A DNA stretch of 64,000 nucleotides from JAAUTT01 sp963846585 (GTDB taxonomy: Bacteria; Bacteroidota; Bacteroidia; Bacteroidales; JAAUTT01), in contig CAWJWO010000019.1 of the NCBI GenBank assembly GCA_963846585.1, forward strand, positions 124,001 through 188,000, in the 5' to 3' direction. Below are positions 44,241 through 56,442 of the stretch, in pieces (within the stretch, counting starts at the first letter, position 1; each line of letters begins with the position of its first letter). Position numbers and translations under genes: made by a program. The notes under the pieces were generated by a model. The model saw nothing but the letters and a program-made list of their open reading frames with translations, did not search any database and was not told where the DNA came from.

Positions 44241-44427
44241 TAAAAGAAAAAAGAAGGGAGGAATAAAGAGAGTAAATAAATATTGAGAAAGGTAAAAAGC
44301 TGAGGAAGCGTAAAAACATTCGGTTGTTATTTACCACAAAAGTAGGATAAGAGAATTTAGAGTATTTAGGGGAAGGATTTAAAAATCTAAAATCTTAAAT
44401 TGAGAATCTAAAATCTTAAATCTACGA

Positions 44428-44440
44428 GGTTCTTTGACAT
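44428..44440 (+). promoter_or_regulatory. boxA-like element before 23S
   Basis: GGTTCTTTGACAT lies about 55 bases before 23S and nearly repeats the element in the 16S leader. A boxA duplication before 16S and 23S is the usual arrangement for rRNA antitermination. Confidence 0.55.
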
Positions 44441-44492
44441 GGTGGGATAAAAATTAGCTCGAGAGAGAACAAAAGCAAAGGTTAAAAGCCGA

Positions 44493-47299
<2,807 letters not shown>

Positions 47300-47339
47300 G
47301 GCAAAGAGCGAATTATATTCCATCGTGTCAAACATTATT

Positions 47340-47449
<110 letters not shown>

Positions 47450-47457
47450 TATTAAAT

Positions 47458-47493
47458 AAGTCCCGGTGTGTATTTACATATCGGGGCTTTTTT
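47458..47493 (+). terminator. rRNA operon rho-independent terminator
   Basis: AAGTCCCGGT (47458-47467) pairs with ATCGGGGCTT (47480-47489) with two G-U pairs, around a 12-base loop, followed by a T run. It lies 9 bases after 5S. Confidence 0.9.
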
Positions 47494-47501
47494 GTTAAAC
47501 G

Positions 47502-47553
47502 AAGGCAGAAAAGTAGGAAAGTAGGAAAGTAGAAAAGCAGGAAAGCAGGAGAG
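47502..47553 (+). repeat. GTAGGAAAGCAGGAAA word repeats after the rRNA terminator
   Basis: Six GTAGGAAA/GCAGGAAA words begin about 10 bases after the terminator. The remainder up to 47690 is AT-rich and contains a possible promoter. Confidence 0.75.
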
Positions 47554-47615
47554 AAAATATAATGACCTTTATTTTGTTTAATAGGAAAGAAAGAGAGATA
47601 TTCAGTTACAAATAA

Positions 47616-47646
47616 TTGATTTTTAGTAAAAATGTTATTTAATTTG
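47616..47646 (+). promoter_or_regulatory. candidate promoter for the kelch-type lipoprotein
   Basis: TTG at 47616-47618 and TTAATTTG at 47639-47646 (one mismatch to TAnnTTTG), spaced 20 bases, lie 45 bases before the ATG at 47691. Confidence 0.4.
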
Positions 47647-47690
47647 TAAGTTAGAGAAGAGGTTTATATTAAAAATCTATTATTGTACCT

Positions 47691-48790
47691 ATGAAAAAAA
47701 ATATTTTCATTATTTATATAATTGCAGGGTTATCATTTTTAATACTTTTCCCCGGATGCAAAAAATCACAATCAGTTAATTTACTGGGTAATTGGGTCAG
47801 TAATAATATATCACCAATGGGTGGTGTGCCCAGGTCACAAGCTTGCGCTTTTGTTATTGGCAATAATGTATATGTGGGTTTAGGCGTGGACATATACAAG
47901 GTAATCATTTAGACGATTTTTGGAAATGTGATATCAATTCAGGAGATTGGACCCGTATTGATTCTATGAGAGACGGCAGTGGTAAAGCTTTGCCTGGAAG
48001 AAGTTCCGCAGTTGGTTTTACAATTGACTCGCTTGGTTATGTTGGTACCGGCGTTGATGATAATTTTGTTTACTATAAAGATTTTTACAGTTATAGCCCA
48101 ACTACCAATAAATGGACATGTCTGAAGAATGATTATTTCCCCGGTACACCCCGTTATGGTGCCATTGGTTTTGGCATTAATCATTTGGGATTTGTTGGTA
48201 CCGGTAACGATTACAGTTATAGGAATGATTTTTATAAATTTAATCCTGTCCTTCCGGCAGGAAGCCGTTGGACAACAATGCCGGCGGCAACAATTGGTCA
48301 ACAACGTATGTATGGCGGTGTATTTGTGATAGGTACAAAAGCTTATATTTGTACAGGCGTAAATCAGCAAATGTTGGCTTACGACTTAATAATTTATGAT
48401 TCAGTTAGCGATACCTGGAGAACTTCAGGCGACTCTTCTATATCCAATCAAACCGAAACATTTAACAATTTTAACAGTGGTTATACTGACATTGTGCGAC
48501 AGGGTGCAGCACTTTTCTCCATTGGAGGTAAAGGTTATGTGACATTTGGTGCAGATTTTAACGGAAGTTTAGTACATTCGGCACATACATGGGAATATAA
48601 TCCTGTAACCGGTCTTTGGACAAGGAAGACACCATTTCCTACTACTTATTGGTTAGCATGTGTTTATCCGGTTGGAATTTCAGTTTTTTCAACCAACAGG
48701 GGATTCGTTGGATTAGGTCAAAATGGGAATCAGGTTTCGGATCAATTTTTTGAATTTAAGCCTGAAAACCAGTATATCCTTGGAGATTGA
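47691..48790 (+). pseudogene. kelch-type beta-propeller lipoprotein, one frameshift
   Basis: The first frame gives a lipoprotein signal (LILFPGCKKSQ; Cys near residue 23) and one blade (RSQACAFVIGNNVYVGLG). Near 47890-47897 the frame breaks; one added base continues as GNHLDDFWKCDINSGDWTRI and then the long frame to 48790. Kelch-like blades are evident: SSAVGFTIDSLGYVGTG, DFYSYSPTTNKWT, GAIGFGINHLGFVGTG, DFYKFNP, GKGYVTFGADFNG and TWEYNPVTGLWTRK. The repaired product would be about 366 residues, at the cell surface. Many related Bacteroidetes lipoproteins are uncharacterised. Confidence 0.8.
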
Positions 48791-48863
48791 TTTTACTAAT
48801 TTGAATATCTGATAAATTAATTAGTGTTTGTCCTTAAAATCCTTATAGATAATTTAATAATTT

Positions 48864-50105
48864 ATGAGAAAAATTTTTATTATAAATAGGAATATCAGGA
48901 ATATATTTTGTTTGCTGACTTTTATTTTCATTGCATATTCATGCAAAAAGGAAATCGCTGATATGTCCATATCTCAAAATGCAATAACATTGAATGTGGG
49001 GAGTATTTACCTTTTAACAGTCTCTATAAGCCCATCGAATGCAACAAATAAAAATGTAAGCTGGGTTTCAAGCGATACTGCCATTGCCGCAGTAAGTATG
49101 TCTGGTCAGGTTACAGGTATAGGCCCCGGAAATGCCACTATAACCGTTACATCTGAAGATGGAAATAAAGTGGCAACATGTGTTGTAACTGTATTGAAAT
49201 GGAATACTTACACATCTTTTAATAGCAGTTTGGTAAATAATTCTGTAAACTGTATAGCAATAGATAATGAGGGCAATAAATGGTTTTCGTACGGAATTAA
49301 TGGTGGAGCAGGTGTAACAAAATTTGATGGTACAAATTGGACTGCATATAACTCATCTAACAGTGGTTTGGCAAGTAATGAAGTAACTTGTATTGCCATA
49401 GATAAACAAGGAAATAAATGGTTTGGAACTTCAGGTTCAGGTATAACGAAATTTGATGGTACTAATTGGACCATATACAATTCAGTTATTACCGGCTTGA
49501 ATTGTGGCACTATCAATTCCAGTTTTGCCGATGATAAAGGAAATTTATGGTTTGGAACGGATTTGAGTGTAATAAAATATGATGGAGCCAGCTGGACAAA
49601 CTATTTAACCGGTATAAATACCGGAGTCAATTGTCTGGCAATAGATTCGAGTGGAAATTTATGGTTAGGAAATTCTCAGGGAGTAATTAAATATAATGGT
49701 ACAAATTTGATTAAATATTTATCAGGTTCCCATATTTACTCTTTATGTATTGATAAACAATGGAATAAATGGTTTGGAACTTCATGGGGATTATGGGAAT
49801 TAACCAAAACCGGTTGGGTTGAAATCGACGGATATCTATATACGCATCAATCTACTTTTAATGGTCAACCTTTATACACAGTATCTATTGCAAACGATAA
49901 ACAGGGAAATATATGGTTTGGTTGTTCAGGAATAGAATTGGGTAGCGGTATAAATAAATTTGATGGTAAAAACTGGACAAATTACACGATACCGACTTAT
50001 AATTCCGGTATTGATGCTTCAGTTTCAGTTAATTGTATTTCTATCGATAATAATGGTAATAAATGGTTCGCATGGATAGGTGGAATAACGGAATTACAAG
50101 ACTGA
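48864..50105 (+). CDS. lipoprotein with BIG2 domain and two-component-regulator-type propeller
   Basis: A 413-residue protein with a lipoprotein signal (FIAYSCKKEIAD; Cys near residue 27), a bacterial Ig-like BIG2 domain (ITLNVGSIYLLTVSISPSNA; VSWVSSDTAIAAVS, about residues 40-115), then propeller repeats of the type found in hybrid two-component regulators: the unit NKWFGTSGSGITKFDGTNWT occurs about eight times with variations. There is no kinase domain, so only the sensor-like propeller is present, anchored as a lipoprotein. It follows the kelch lipoprotein by 73 bases in the same direction. Confidence 0.88.
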   Translation: MRKIFIINRNIRNIFCLLTFIFIAYSCKKEIADMSISQNAITLNVGSIYLLTVSISPSNATNKNVSWVSSDTAIAAVSMSGQVTGIGPGNATITVTSEDGNKVATCVVTVLKWNTYTSFNSSLVNNSVNCIAIDNEGNKWFSYGINGGAGVTKFDGTNWTAYNSSNSGLASNEVTCIAIDKQGNKWFGTSGSGITKFDGTNWTIYNSVITGLNCGTINSSFADDKGNLWFGTDLSVIKYDGASWTNYLTGINTGVNCLAIDSSGNLWLGNSQGVIKYNGTNLIKYLSGSHIYSLCIDKQWNKWFGTSWGLWELTKTGWVEIDGYLYTHQSTFNGQPLYTVSIANDKQGNIWFGCSGIELGSGINKFDGKNWTNYTIPTYNSGIDASVSVNCISIDNNGNKWFAWIGGITELQD

Positions 50106-50116
50106 TATAAAATATT

Positions 50117-50222
50117 AAATGTACAAATGTGCAAATGTTGATAACAAATTACTGATTACTAATTACTGACAACTGATAACTGACAATGAAACTGATAACT
50201 GTTTACTGATAACTGATAACTG
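50117..50222 (+). repeat. CTGATAACTGTTTA word repeats
   Basis: Starts with GTACAAATGTGCAAATG and continues with ten or so words of TTACTGATTACTAA, CTGATAACTG and CTGACAA. It fills the spacer between the convergent genes at 48864 and 50224. Confidence 0.8.
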
Positions 50223-50223
50223 T

Positions 50224-50895
50224 TTATATTGATTCCAGAGACCTTTTTTTGTATTGATTTATAAATTCTGTTAATGCAATTCTGTATGAGTCAAAAAGTT
50301 TTGATTTTAAATCTTGATCCGTAATATTTAAGGTTGTAATATTGTCAGCTAATGATGTTTTTGAACGATAACTAAATTCATTTTTTAATATTATGTTACC
50401 CGAATTATCATGCAAGGTGAAACTAATGGCATACAGTGGCAATATCTGGCTTGGGTTGGGTGTAATAGTTGAATCGGAATTAAGTCCGGAAAAAATGTTG
50501 ACAAAAAAATCAACATAATATTTATATCCTGAAGCAGATTTAATTACCTTTTTAATATTGTATGAGTCAGGGCAATTTGGAAACTGATTGTTATATTTTA
50601 TTTTATTTTGCAGTTCGCTTAACGGGAGTAATTCCAACCCAATTTCCATTTTTATCATTTGAGCAGAAATAGCATAAATACTATCAATAACGTTTGCAGT
50701 AAATTCCTTTTTTATTGGATTTACCTGTTGATCTTTGCAGTTGTCTGTAAACTGATTAAACATATCTAAAATTTGCTCATCGAGGTTTACAATATAGAAA
50801 TGAGTAGCTGCTTTTTCGCCATTAAATGGTTTAGTACATATTGCGGACAAGTTTATACTTAAACATGCAAACAGCAAACCAGCTAAAATTTTCAT
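50224..50895 (-). CDS. secreted protein of unknown function
   Basis: I do not recognise this 223-residue protein. It has a signal peptide (residues 1-18, ending INLSAI), two or three cysteines in the N-terminal half, a mixed helix/strand body, and a charged C-terminus. It ends in a QYKKRSLESI tail. The stop lies at the edge of a repeat array. It is on the minus strand, upstream of but separated by 194 bases from the LolA-like gene, so co-expression is uncertain. Confidence 0.7.
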   Translation of the reverse strand: MKILAGLLFACLSINLSAICTKPFNGEKAATHFYIVNLDEQILDMFNQFTDNCKDQQVNPIKKEFTANVIDSIYAISAQMIKMEIGLELLPLSELQNKIKYNNQFPNCPDSYNIKKVIKSASGYKYYVDFFVNIFSGLNSDSTITPNPSQILPLYAISFTLHDNSGNIILKNEFSYRSKTSLADNITTLNITDQDLKSKLFDSYRIALTEFINQYKKRSLESI

Positions 50896-51044
50896 ATAAT
50901 ATATTATTTAATGTTTTTATTATAAATAGTTACGTTGGATTTAACCATGGGTTCAATTTTATTTATAAACTCATGAAATTTGTTGACGAGAATTAAAAAG
51001 TAGAAATTAATAATTATTATAAACTTCTTGCCACTAACAGAACC

Positions 51045-51087
51045 AAGCTATAAAAACTATGCACTAAGCACTAAACACTAAGCACTA
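51045..51087 (+). repeat. ACTAAGCACTAA word repeats at the LolA-like stop
   Basis: Three to four CACTAAGCACTAAACACTA-type words end 2 bases from the stop of the minus-strand gene at 51090. Read in the gene's sense they are TAGTGCTTAG, the same family as after rpsM and rng. The 194-base spacer from 50896 otherwise shows nothing. Confidence 0.8.
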
Positions 51088-51089
51088 TT

Positions 51090-51750
51090 TCAAAACCTCA
51101 TATCATTTACTTCGGCACCCGGATATTTTTTCTGATCGAAGCGGAATTCACTATCTGCAATATCAATGTTTGGCTGAAAATTTGATAATTCAATTAGGTA
51201 ATTTGTGCCATCTTTCATAAAAATCCTGGTATCTGTTATGTGATAAGTATTTTTATCTATATGCATACGTATACGCATATATTTGGTTTTCAAATTTATA
51301 GGATACAAATCAATTTCATAGCAAATAGTATTGCCGATAGTTAATTCCTTGTTAAGTTTAGATTTGAAATCATTTTTAACTTTAAACAGATCGCGCGGAT
51401 TAGATAAAAAGAAATCACTATTATCATTTTTGGATGGCTCCGGTTTGGTGATGTTGATTTCATTAACACCTTTAATATAAGTATACACATTTTTGCCATC
51501 AAAGGTAATATCCGTTTTCCCTAATATTAAACGGAACTGGTCCCCTTTCATGGCTATTTGCCCATTCTCTGTATTTGATTCCTTGCTTCGTAAGTCCGAA
51601 ATGGTATATTTAAAATCGGCCCTGATGGTTTTGTAGCTGTTATTTATGGACGAAACCTTTTCTAATATTGCTTTCGCTTCAGGATCGCTCTGAGCATTCA
51701 CATAAGTGTATATAAATGTCAGGAATTAAAAATATAATTATATTTTTCAT
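51090..51750 (-). CDS. LolA-like outer-membrane lipoprotein carrier protein
   Basis: The 203-residue main frame (from a GTG at 51701) has the LolA fold pattern: AILEKVSSINNSYKTIRADF near the start, GQIAMKGDQFRLIL, FDGKNVYTYIKGVNEI, and ESEFRF-like DSEFRFDQKKYPGAEV at the end. LolA carries lipoproteins across the periplasm. The GTG start leaves only a trace of signal peptide. An ATG at 51750-51748 encodes MKNIIIFLI in another frame, and one added base near 51725-51735 would give MKNIIIFLI joined to FLTFIYTYVNAQSDP, a proper signal. FtsK lies just upstream, as in many Bacteroidetes. Confidence 0.85.
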
Positions 51751-51903
51751 ATTTCATTAAATTAACTTCAATTCTATTTAAGTTATAGCCCCTTTTTAAG
51801 GGGTTGGGGTTGATAATCAATTATATAAATAATAATTATAACTTAACAATAATTATTCAAAGAACATTTATTTATATAAAATAGAAATCTTTATGGACAA
51901 ACA

Positions 51904-54273
51904 TTATTTGGAAAGGGAACCCAAATACCGTTCCAGTGAAACCTCGTCCACATAAAGAACCTGACGGGCTTTGCTTCCTTCAAAACTTCCAACTATTCCG
52001 GCAGCTTCCAATTGATCCATTATGCGGCCAGCCCTGTTATATCCTATTGAAAATTTTCGCTGAATGAGTGACGTCGAACCTTGCTGGTGAATTACAACCA
52101 ACCTTGCTGCTTCATCAAACAGATCATCCCTTTTGTCAAGATCAACTTCAATTGAGTCGGATTGGCTGTTCTCAGGAATATATTCAGGTAAAATCAAAGC
52201 CGTAGGATAACCTTGCTGGGATGAAATATAATTTGTAATACGCTCAATTTCAGGGATATCTATAAAAGCACATTGAATCCGGACCATATCGCTTCCGGGA
52301 GCAAACAGAAGGTCGCCACGGCCGATTAACTGGTTTGCACCGGGGGAATCTAAAATAGTGCGCGAATCTATCATAGAAGTTACCCTGAAAGCTATTCGTG
52401 CAGGAAAATTTGCTTTTATTACACCGGTAATGATATTTGTTGTCGGACGCTGGGTAGCAATAATAAGATGGATACCTATTGCACGTGCAAGTTGAGCTAA
52501 ACGGGCTAAAGGAAGTTCTATTTCACGGCCGGCAGTCATAATGAGGTCGGCAAATTCATCTATAATAACTATAAGATAGGGTAAATAGCGGTGTCCGTGC
52601 AAAGGGTTAAGCTTTCGGTTAATAAACCTGTCATTATACTCTTTAATGTTTCGTACCTGTGCATGTTTTAGTAATTCGTACCGGTTGTCCATCTCAAGAG
52701 TAAGTGAATTCAGTGTATAGATTACTTTTTGAGTATCGGTAATTATTGCATCTTCTGTATCAGGCAATTTAGCAAGGAAATGTCGTTCAAGTTTCGAATA
52801 AAGTGTTAATTCGACTTTTTTAGGGTCGACAAGGATAAATTTTACCTGGGAGGGATGTTTTTTATATAGTATTGAGGTAATAATTGCATTGAGACCTACC
52901 GATTTACCCTGGCCCGTTGCACCGGCTACCAACAGATGAGGCATACGTGTGAGATCAAAGACATATGTTTCGTTAGAAATAGTTTTCCCCAATGCAATAG
53001 CTATCTCGAAATTTGATTCCTGAAATTTTCTTGAAGAGATTAAAGAGCGCATCGAAACTATTTCAGGTTTCAGGTTAGGTACCTCAATGCCAATAGTTCC
53101 TTTTCCCGGCATTGGTGCAATGATCCTTATACCAAGGGCTGAGAGGTTTAACGCTATATCGTCTTCGAGGCTTTTAATTTTGGATATCCTTACACCCGGA
53201 GCCGGAACTATTTCGTATAAAGTAACGGTAGGGCCGATTGTAGCTTTAATTTTATCGATCTGGATTTTATAATTAGCAAGTGTTTCAACTATTTTATTTT
53301 TATTATTGATAATTTCATCATTGCTGACTTCGGAATTATCCGTTTTGTGGTCCTCCAATAATTCAAGGGTGGGCAATGTATAATGTGAAAGATCAAGTTT
53401 GGGATCATAATCGCCTAAAGTAACCGGTATATTTTCAGGAATTATTTCAATCCGATCCTTTTCATCTGTATTTAAAGGTTCTACTATGGTTAATTCAACG
53501 TCGTCATCAATTTCATTGATAAATTCCCGTGGTTGTGATCCTGGTCCTAACCCGGTATTAATATATTCTTCATTAACAGGGTTATCTTCAATAATATTTT
53601 CTTCTTTTTTAATTGTGGATGTAAATGTGTTGTCAGGTTTTGTTTTACTGGCTATAGAAGATTTTATCCTGGTTTTTAACCAGGGAGCTGAAGATGGGAT
53701 TGTAAAGAAAATGAATGTAAGCGTAGCAAGCAATAATATAAAAACTGTGCCTGGATAACCAAGAACAGACTTGAGCCAGTTTGATATAAAATAACCATGG
53801 CTTCCTCCAAATCCACTTCCCAGATATTCTCTTCCCAGATAGGTTATATCTCCAAGGACGAATCCAAGTATAAGAGATGTCAACAGACCAAAAATTATTG
53901 TAATCATCAATGTCTTTCGTAAAGGCAACAGCCGTATACCTAACAAACGAAATCCAATGATGAAAAGTAGGAATGGAATACCAAAAGCAGCTATACCTAA
54001 TAACCTGATAAAATAATTAGCCAGTGCTGCTCCTGTTTTTCCTGACCAGTTTTCTACCTGTATAGATGGACTTGAAATAATTTGCCCACTCTCGAAACTT
54101 TGATCACTTTTCCAGGTGAAAAAGTAGGAAATGAATGCTAAGGTTAATAATGCGGCGAAAAAAATTATGAAAAGGCCTGTAACTATTTTAAATTTATCAT
54201 CATAGAAAAATGAAAATACTCCGCCTTTTTTTTTCCTGACCTTTTCTTTGATTTTTCCTTTTTTTTCTGACAT
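51904..54273 (-). CDS. ftsK: FtsK/SpoIIIE DNA translocase
   Basis: Septal DNA pump that clears the chromosome terminus during division. The 789-residue protein has four N-terminal membrane helices (about residues 25-190), an acidic linker (about 200-330), an FtsK motor domain with Walker A GATGQGKSVG (about 444-453) and Walker B LIVIIDEFADLIM, and a C-terminal gamma winged helix (TSLIQRKFSIGYNRAGRIMDQL) for KOPS-type recognition. Length is normal for the phylum. Transcribed towards the LolA-like gene. Confidence 0.97.
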   Translation of the reverse strand: MSEKKGKIKEKVRKKKGGVFSFFYDDKFKIVTGLFIIFFAALLTLAFISYFFTWKSDQSFESGQIISSPSIQVENWSGKTGAALANYFIRLLGIAAFGIPFLLFIIGFRLLGIRLLPLRKTLMITIIFGLLTSLILGFVLGDITYLGREYLGSGFGGSHGYFISNWLKSVLGYPGTVFILLLATLTFIFFTIPSSAPWLKTRIKSSIASKTKPDNTFTSTIKKEENIIEDNPVNEEYINTGLGPGSQPREFINEIDDDVELTIVEPLNTDEKDRIEIIPENIPVTLGDYDPKLDLSHYTLPTLELLEDHKTDNSEVSNDEIINNKNKIVETLANYKIQIDKIKATIGPTVTLYEIVPAPGVRISKIKSLEDDIALNLSALGIRIIAPMPGKGTIGIEVPNLKPEIVSMRSLISSRKFQESNFEIAIALGKTISNETYVFDLTRMPHLLVAGATGQGKSVGLNAIITSILYKKHPSQVKFILVDPKKVELTLYSKLERHFLAKLPDTEDAIITDTQKVIYTLNSLTLEMDNRYELLKHAQVRNIKEYNDRFINRKLNPLHGHRYLPYLIVIIDEFADLIMTAGREIELPLARLAQLARAIGIHLIIATQRPTTNIITGVIKANFPARIAFRVTSMIDSRTILDSPGANQLIGRGDLLFAPGSDMVRIQCAFIDIPEIERITNYISSQQGYPTALILPEYIPENSQSDSIEVDLDKRDDLFDEAARLVVIHQQGSTSLIQRKFSIGYNRAGRIMDQLEAAGIVGSFEGSKARQVLYVDEVSLERYLGSLSK

Positions 54274-54312
54274 TAGATTATATTATTAACAACTAACAAC
54301 TAACAACTATAT

Positions 54313-55011
54313 TTAAGGAAGTAATGTTGTTATAATATCCTCCATTTGTTTTTTGGAAATTAGCTTATAACCTTTAGGGATGTAGAACTCTTCTTCGTTG
54401 ATTACTTTTTCTTCCACTTTAGTTGCCTTAAGCCTCATATTAAGATTGTGCATTTGAAGGATAAAATCCATTAATAAACCATCAATTTTTTCGTAGGGAG
54501 TACCAATATTAGGATAGTTCACATCTATCGTAGTATATGCTACTGTAAAAATTTTATTTGATTGTATTTCAGTGACCTTAGCATTTTTACATAATAAACC
54601 TGCTATTCTAAACGTGTCGTTTGAGCATTTTATTTTATATTTTGTTTCAGGATTAAAAAATATTGGCATTTCTTTTCGTTCGCTCTGGTATAAATATTTT
54701 TTATCAAAAACCTTAATCATTGTTATATGGTTGTGTTTTTGAAGGTTGATGACAATGTTTATTGCAAATAATCCTACTTTATCCTCAAGGGAATAAGATG
54801 CAAAGTTTTTATTAAACTTAAATTCAAGTGTTTTTGGTAAAAGTTGTATTGGGAAATTTTTAACCGATGAGTAATTGTAAATTATGTCATATTGAATAGA
54901 GCCTTCAGTAATCTTATCACGTAACAGAGTTTTGCAACTATTGCATACAAAGATAACAAGCACAAATATAAAGAAGAATTTTAGCTTAACTTGCAATAGT
55001 TTCCTATTCAT
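54313..55011 (-). CDS. lipoprotein of unknown function
   Basis: A 232-residue protein with a lipoprotein signal (FFIFVLVIFVCNSCKTLL; Cys near residue 26). The body is beta-rich: EGSIQYDIIYNYSS near the N-terminus, LEFKFNKNFASYSLED, and a RIAGLLCKNAKVTEIQSNK segment. This loosely recalls the DUF4412 / GLPGLI group of Bacteroidetes secreted proteins, but I cannot assign it. It lies 39 bases upstream of ftsK in the same direction. Confidence 0.7.
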   Translation of the reverse strand: MNRKLLQVKLKFFFIFVLVIFVCNSCKTLLRDKITEGSIQYDIIYNYSSVKNFPIQLLPKTLEFKFNKNFASYSLEDKVGLFAINIVINLQKHNHITMIKVFDKKYLYQSERKEMPIFFNPETKYKIKCSNDTFRIAGLLCKNAKVTEIQSNKIFTVAYTTIDVNYPNIGTPYEKIDGLLMDFILQMHNLNMRLKATKVEEKVINEEEFYIPKGYKLISKKQMEDIITTLLP

Positions 55012-55250
55012 TTATTCCGGCCTTACTATTTAATTATTGTAATTTATATAAAATTAGTCATTATTTAAGTATTTTTAGTTTATCAACTTAAAAATCTAAT
55101 ATAATCAATACGGCGAAGATTAGATTAAGTTATAAAAAAATTATCAATTAAAATTATTAGTTGATTACAGTAAATTTTTATGATTAAAAAAATCTTATGT
55201 AATTTCAATAATTATTCTTAATTTAGGAAAGTGTCTAATTATTAAATTTT

Positions 55251-55505
55251 ATGACTATTTACATTGGAAATATCCCATATTCAATTAAAGATCAGGAACT
55301 GGCTGATGTTTTTCAGGAATTTGGACAGGTTGAAAGTGCTAAAGTTATAGTTGATAAAAAAACAAAACGTTCAAAAGGATACGGATTTGTTACTATGACA
55401 AATGAAGCTGATGAAGATGTCGCAGTTAATGACATGAATGGCAAAGAAATAGGAGGAAGAAAAGTTAAAGTAAGTAAAGCTAACCCCAAAAAGGAAGAAG
55501 AATAG
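55251..55505 (+). CDS. RRM-type RNA-binding protein
   Basis: An 84-residue single-domain RNA-recognition-motif protein. RNP2 is IYIGNI (residues 3-8), RNP1 is KGYGFVTM (about 43-50), and it ends in a short KANPKKEEE tail. Such proteins (Rbp in cyanobacteria and Bacteroidetes) bind U-rich or structured RNA and act in post-transcriptional control; some are cold-induced. The 239-base upstream region (55012-55250) is about 80% AT and shows no clear promoter match. Single gene. Confidence 0.93.
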   Translation: MTIYIGNIPYSIKDQELADVFQEFGQVESAKVIVDKKTKRSKGYGFVTMTNEADEDVAVNDMNGKEIGGRKVKVSKANPKKEEE

Positions 55506-55581
55506 ATACTAAGTTATAATAATTATATTAGCCCATATATAAAATGTTAATTTAAAAACTTAAATAGATTAAGTTATTAAT

Positions 55582-56313
55582 TTATAAGGTAGTGTTCTTT
55601 GTAATTGCTATATCTTTTAAAATATCGGGATTTTCTTCCACAGCTGTTCCAATTACAATGATATCTGCTCCTGCTTCAAAAATTTCGCGTGCTGTGGAAA
55701 CTGAATTGATACCACCCCCGACAATAAGAGGGACAGTAATATTTTTTTTAACATCATTTATCAATTTTGTGTTTACAGTACAAGAGGCCCCGCTTCCTCC
55801 TTCAAGATAAATAACTTTCAATCCAAGCATTTCACCCGCAATAGCAGTAGCTACGGCTATATCAGGCTTGTCTCCCGGAATTGGCATTGTATTGCTTATA
55901 TATTCCACTGAAGTAGGTTTTCCGGTATCTATTAATATATAACCTGTTGGGATAATTTCTAAACCGCTTGATTTAAGGAATGTAGCAGCATTTACATGAC
56001 TTCCGATTAAAAAATCCGGGTTACGCCCAGAAATAAGAGATAATAGAAAAATACCGTCGGCTTTATCACATAGCTGTAAAATGTTACCGGGTAACAAAAA
56101 AACAGGTTTTGGAGATATATTTTTAATAAATGCTATTTTATCGTTTATAGATTTAGATATAAGGCTGCCTCCTATAAGAAAAAAATCTATACCAGCTTTG
56201 TCAGCCTTATCTATAGTACTTCGAAGTGATATTTCGTCTGATTTGTCAGGGTCAATCAGAATAGCAATTAACTTTTCTTTATTTTTTTTACCCAGAATGT
56301 AATTGTAAAGCAT
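55582..56313 (-). CDS. geranylgeranylglyceryl phosphate synthase family protein (PcrB/GGGPS)
   Basis: A 243-residue TIM-barrel prenyltransferase. Signatures are AILIDPDKSD (Mg/phosphate-binding Asp, about residues 16-25), FFLIGGSLIS, KPVFLLPGN, and the phosphate-binding loops VIYLEGGSGA (about 163-172) and LIVGGGINS and DIIVIGTAVEE near the C-terminus. Archaeal and some bacterial members join polyprenyl diphosphate to glycerol-1-phosphate. Bacteroidetes members of this size have been shown in some species to be active GGGPS; the lipid product in this organism is unknown. The phosphopantetheinyl transferase gene lies upstream. Confidence 0.88.
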   Translation of the reverse strand: MLYNYILGKKNKEKLIAILIDPDKSDEISLRSTIDKADKAGIDFFLIGGSLISKSINDKIAFIKNISPKPVFLLPGNILQLCDKADGIFLLSLISGRNPDFLIGSHVNAATFLKSSGLEIIPTGYILIDTGKPTSVEYISNTMPIPGDKPDIAVATAIAGEMLGLKVIYLEGGSGASCTVNTKLINDVKKNITVPLIVGGGINSVSTAREIFEAGADIIVIGTAVEENPDILKDIAITKNTTL

Positions 56314-56343
56314 ATTAAATTATCTGATGTTAGTTTTAAATTT

Positions 56344-56378
56344 TAGAGCCAAGAACCAAGAGCCAAGAGCCAAGAAAT
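56344..56378 (+). repeat. AGAGCCAAGAACC word repeats
   Basis: Four copies of AGAGCCAAGAACCAAG-type words in the spacer between the two minus-strand genes at 55582 and 56443. Confidence 0.8.
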
Positions 56379-56442
56379 AGTTCTATTATGCCTATATTAT
56401 TAATTATTGTATATATAAAAATTAGGTGTTTGGACAAACACT

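Noticed and set aside
55012..55250. Riboswitch or RNA thermometer upstream of the RRM gene
   Set aside because: The region is AT-rich with no recognisable aptamer or stable stem.
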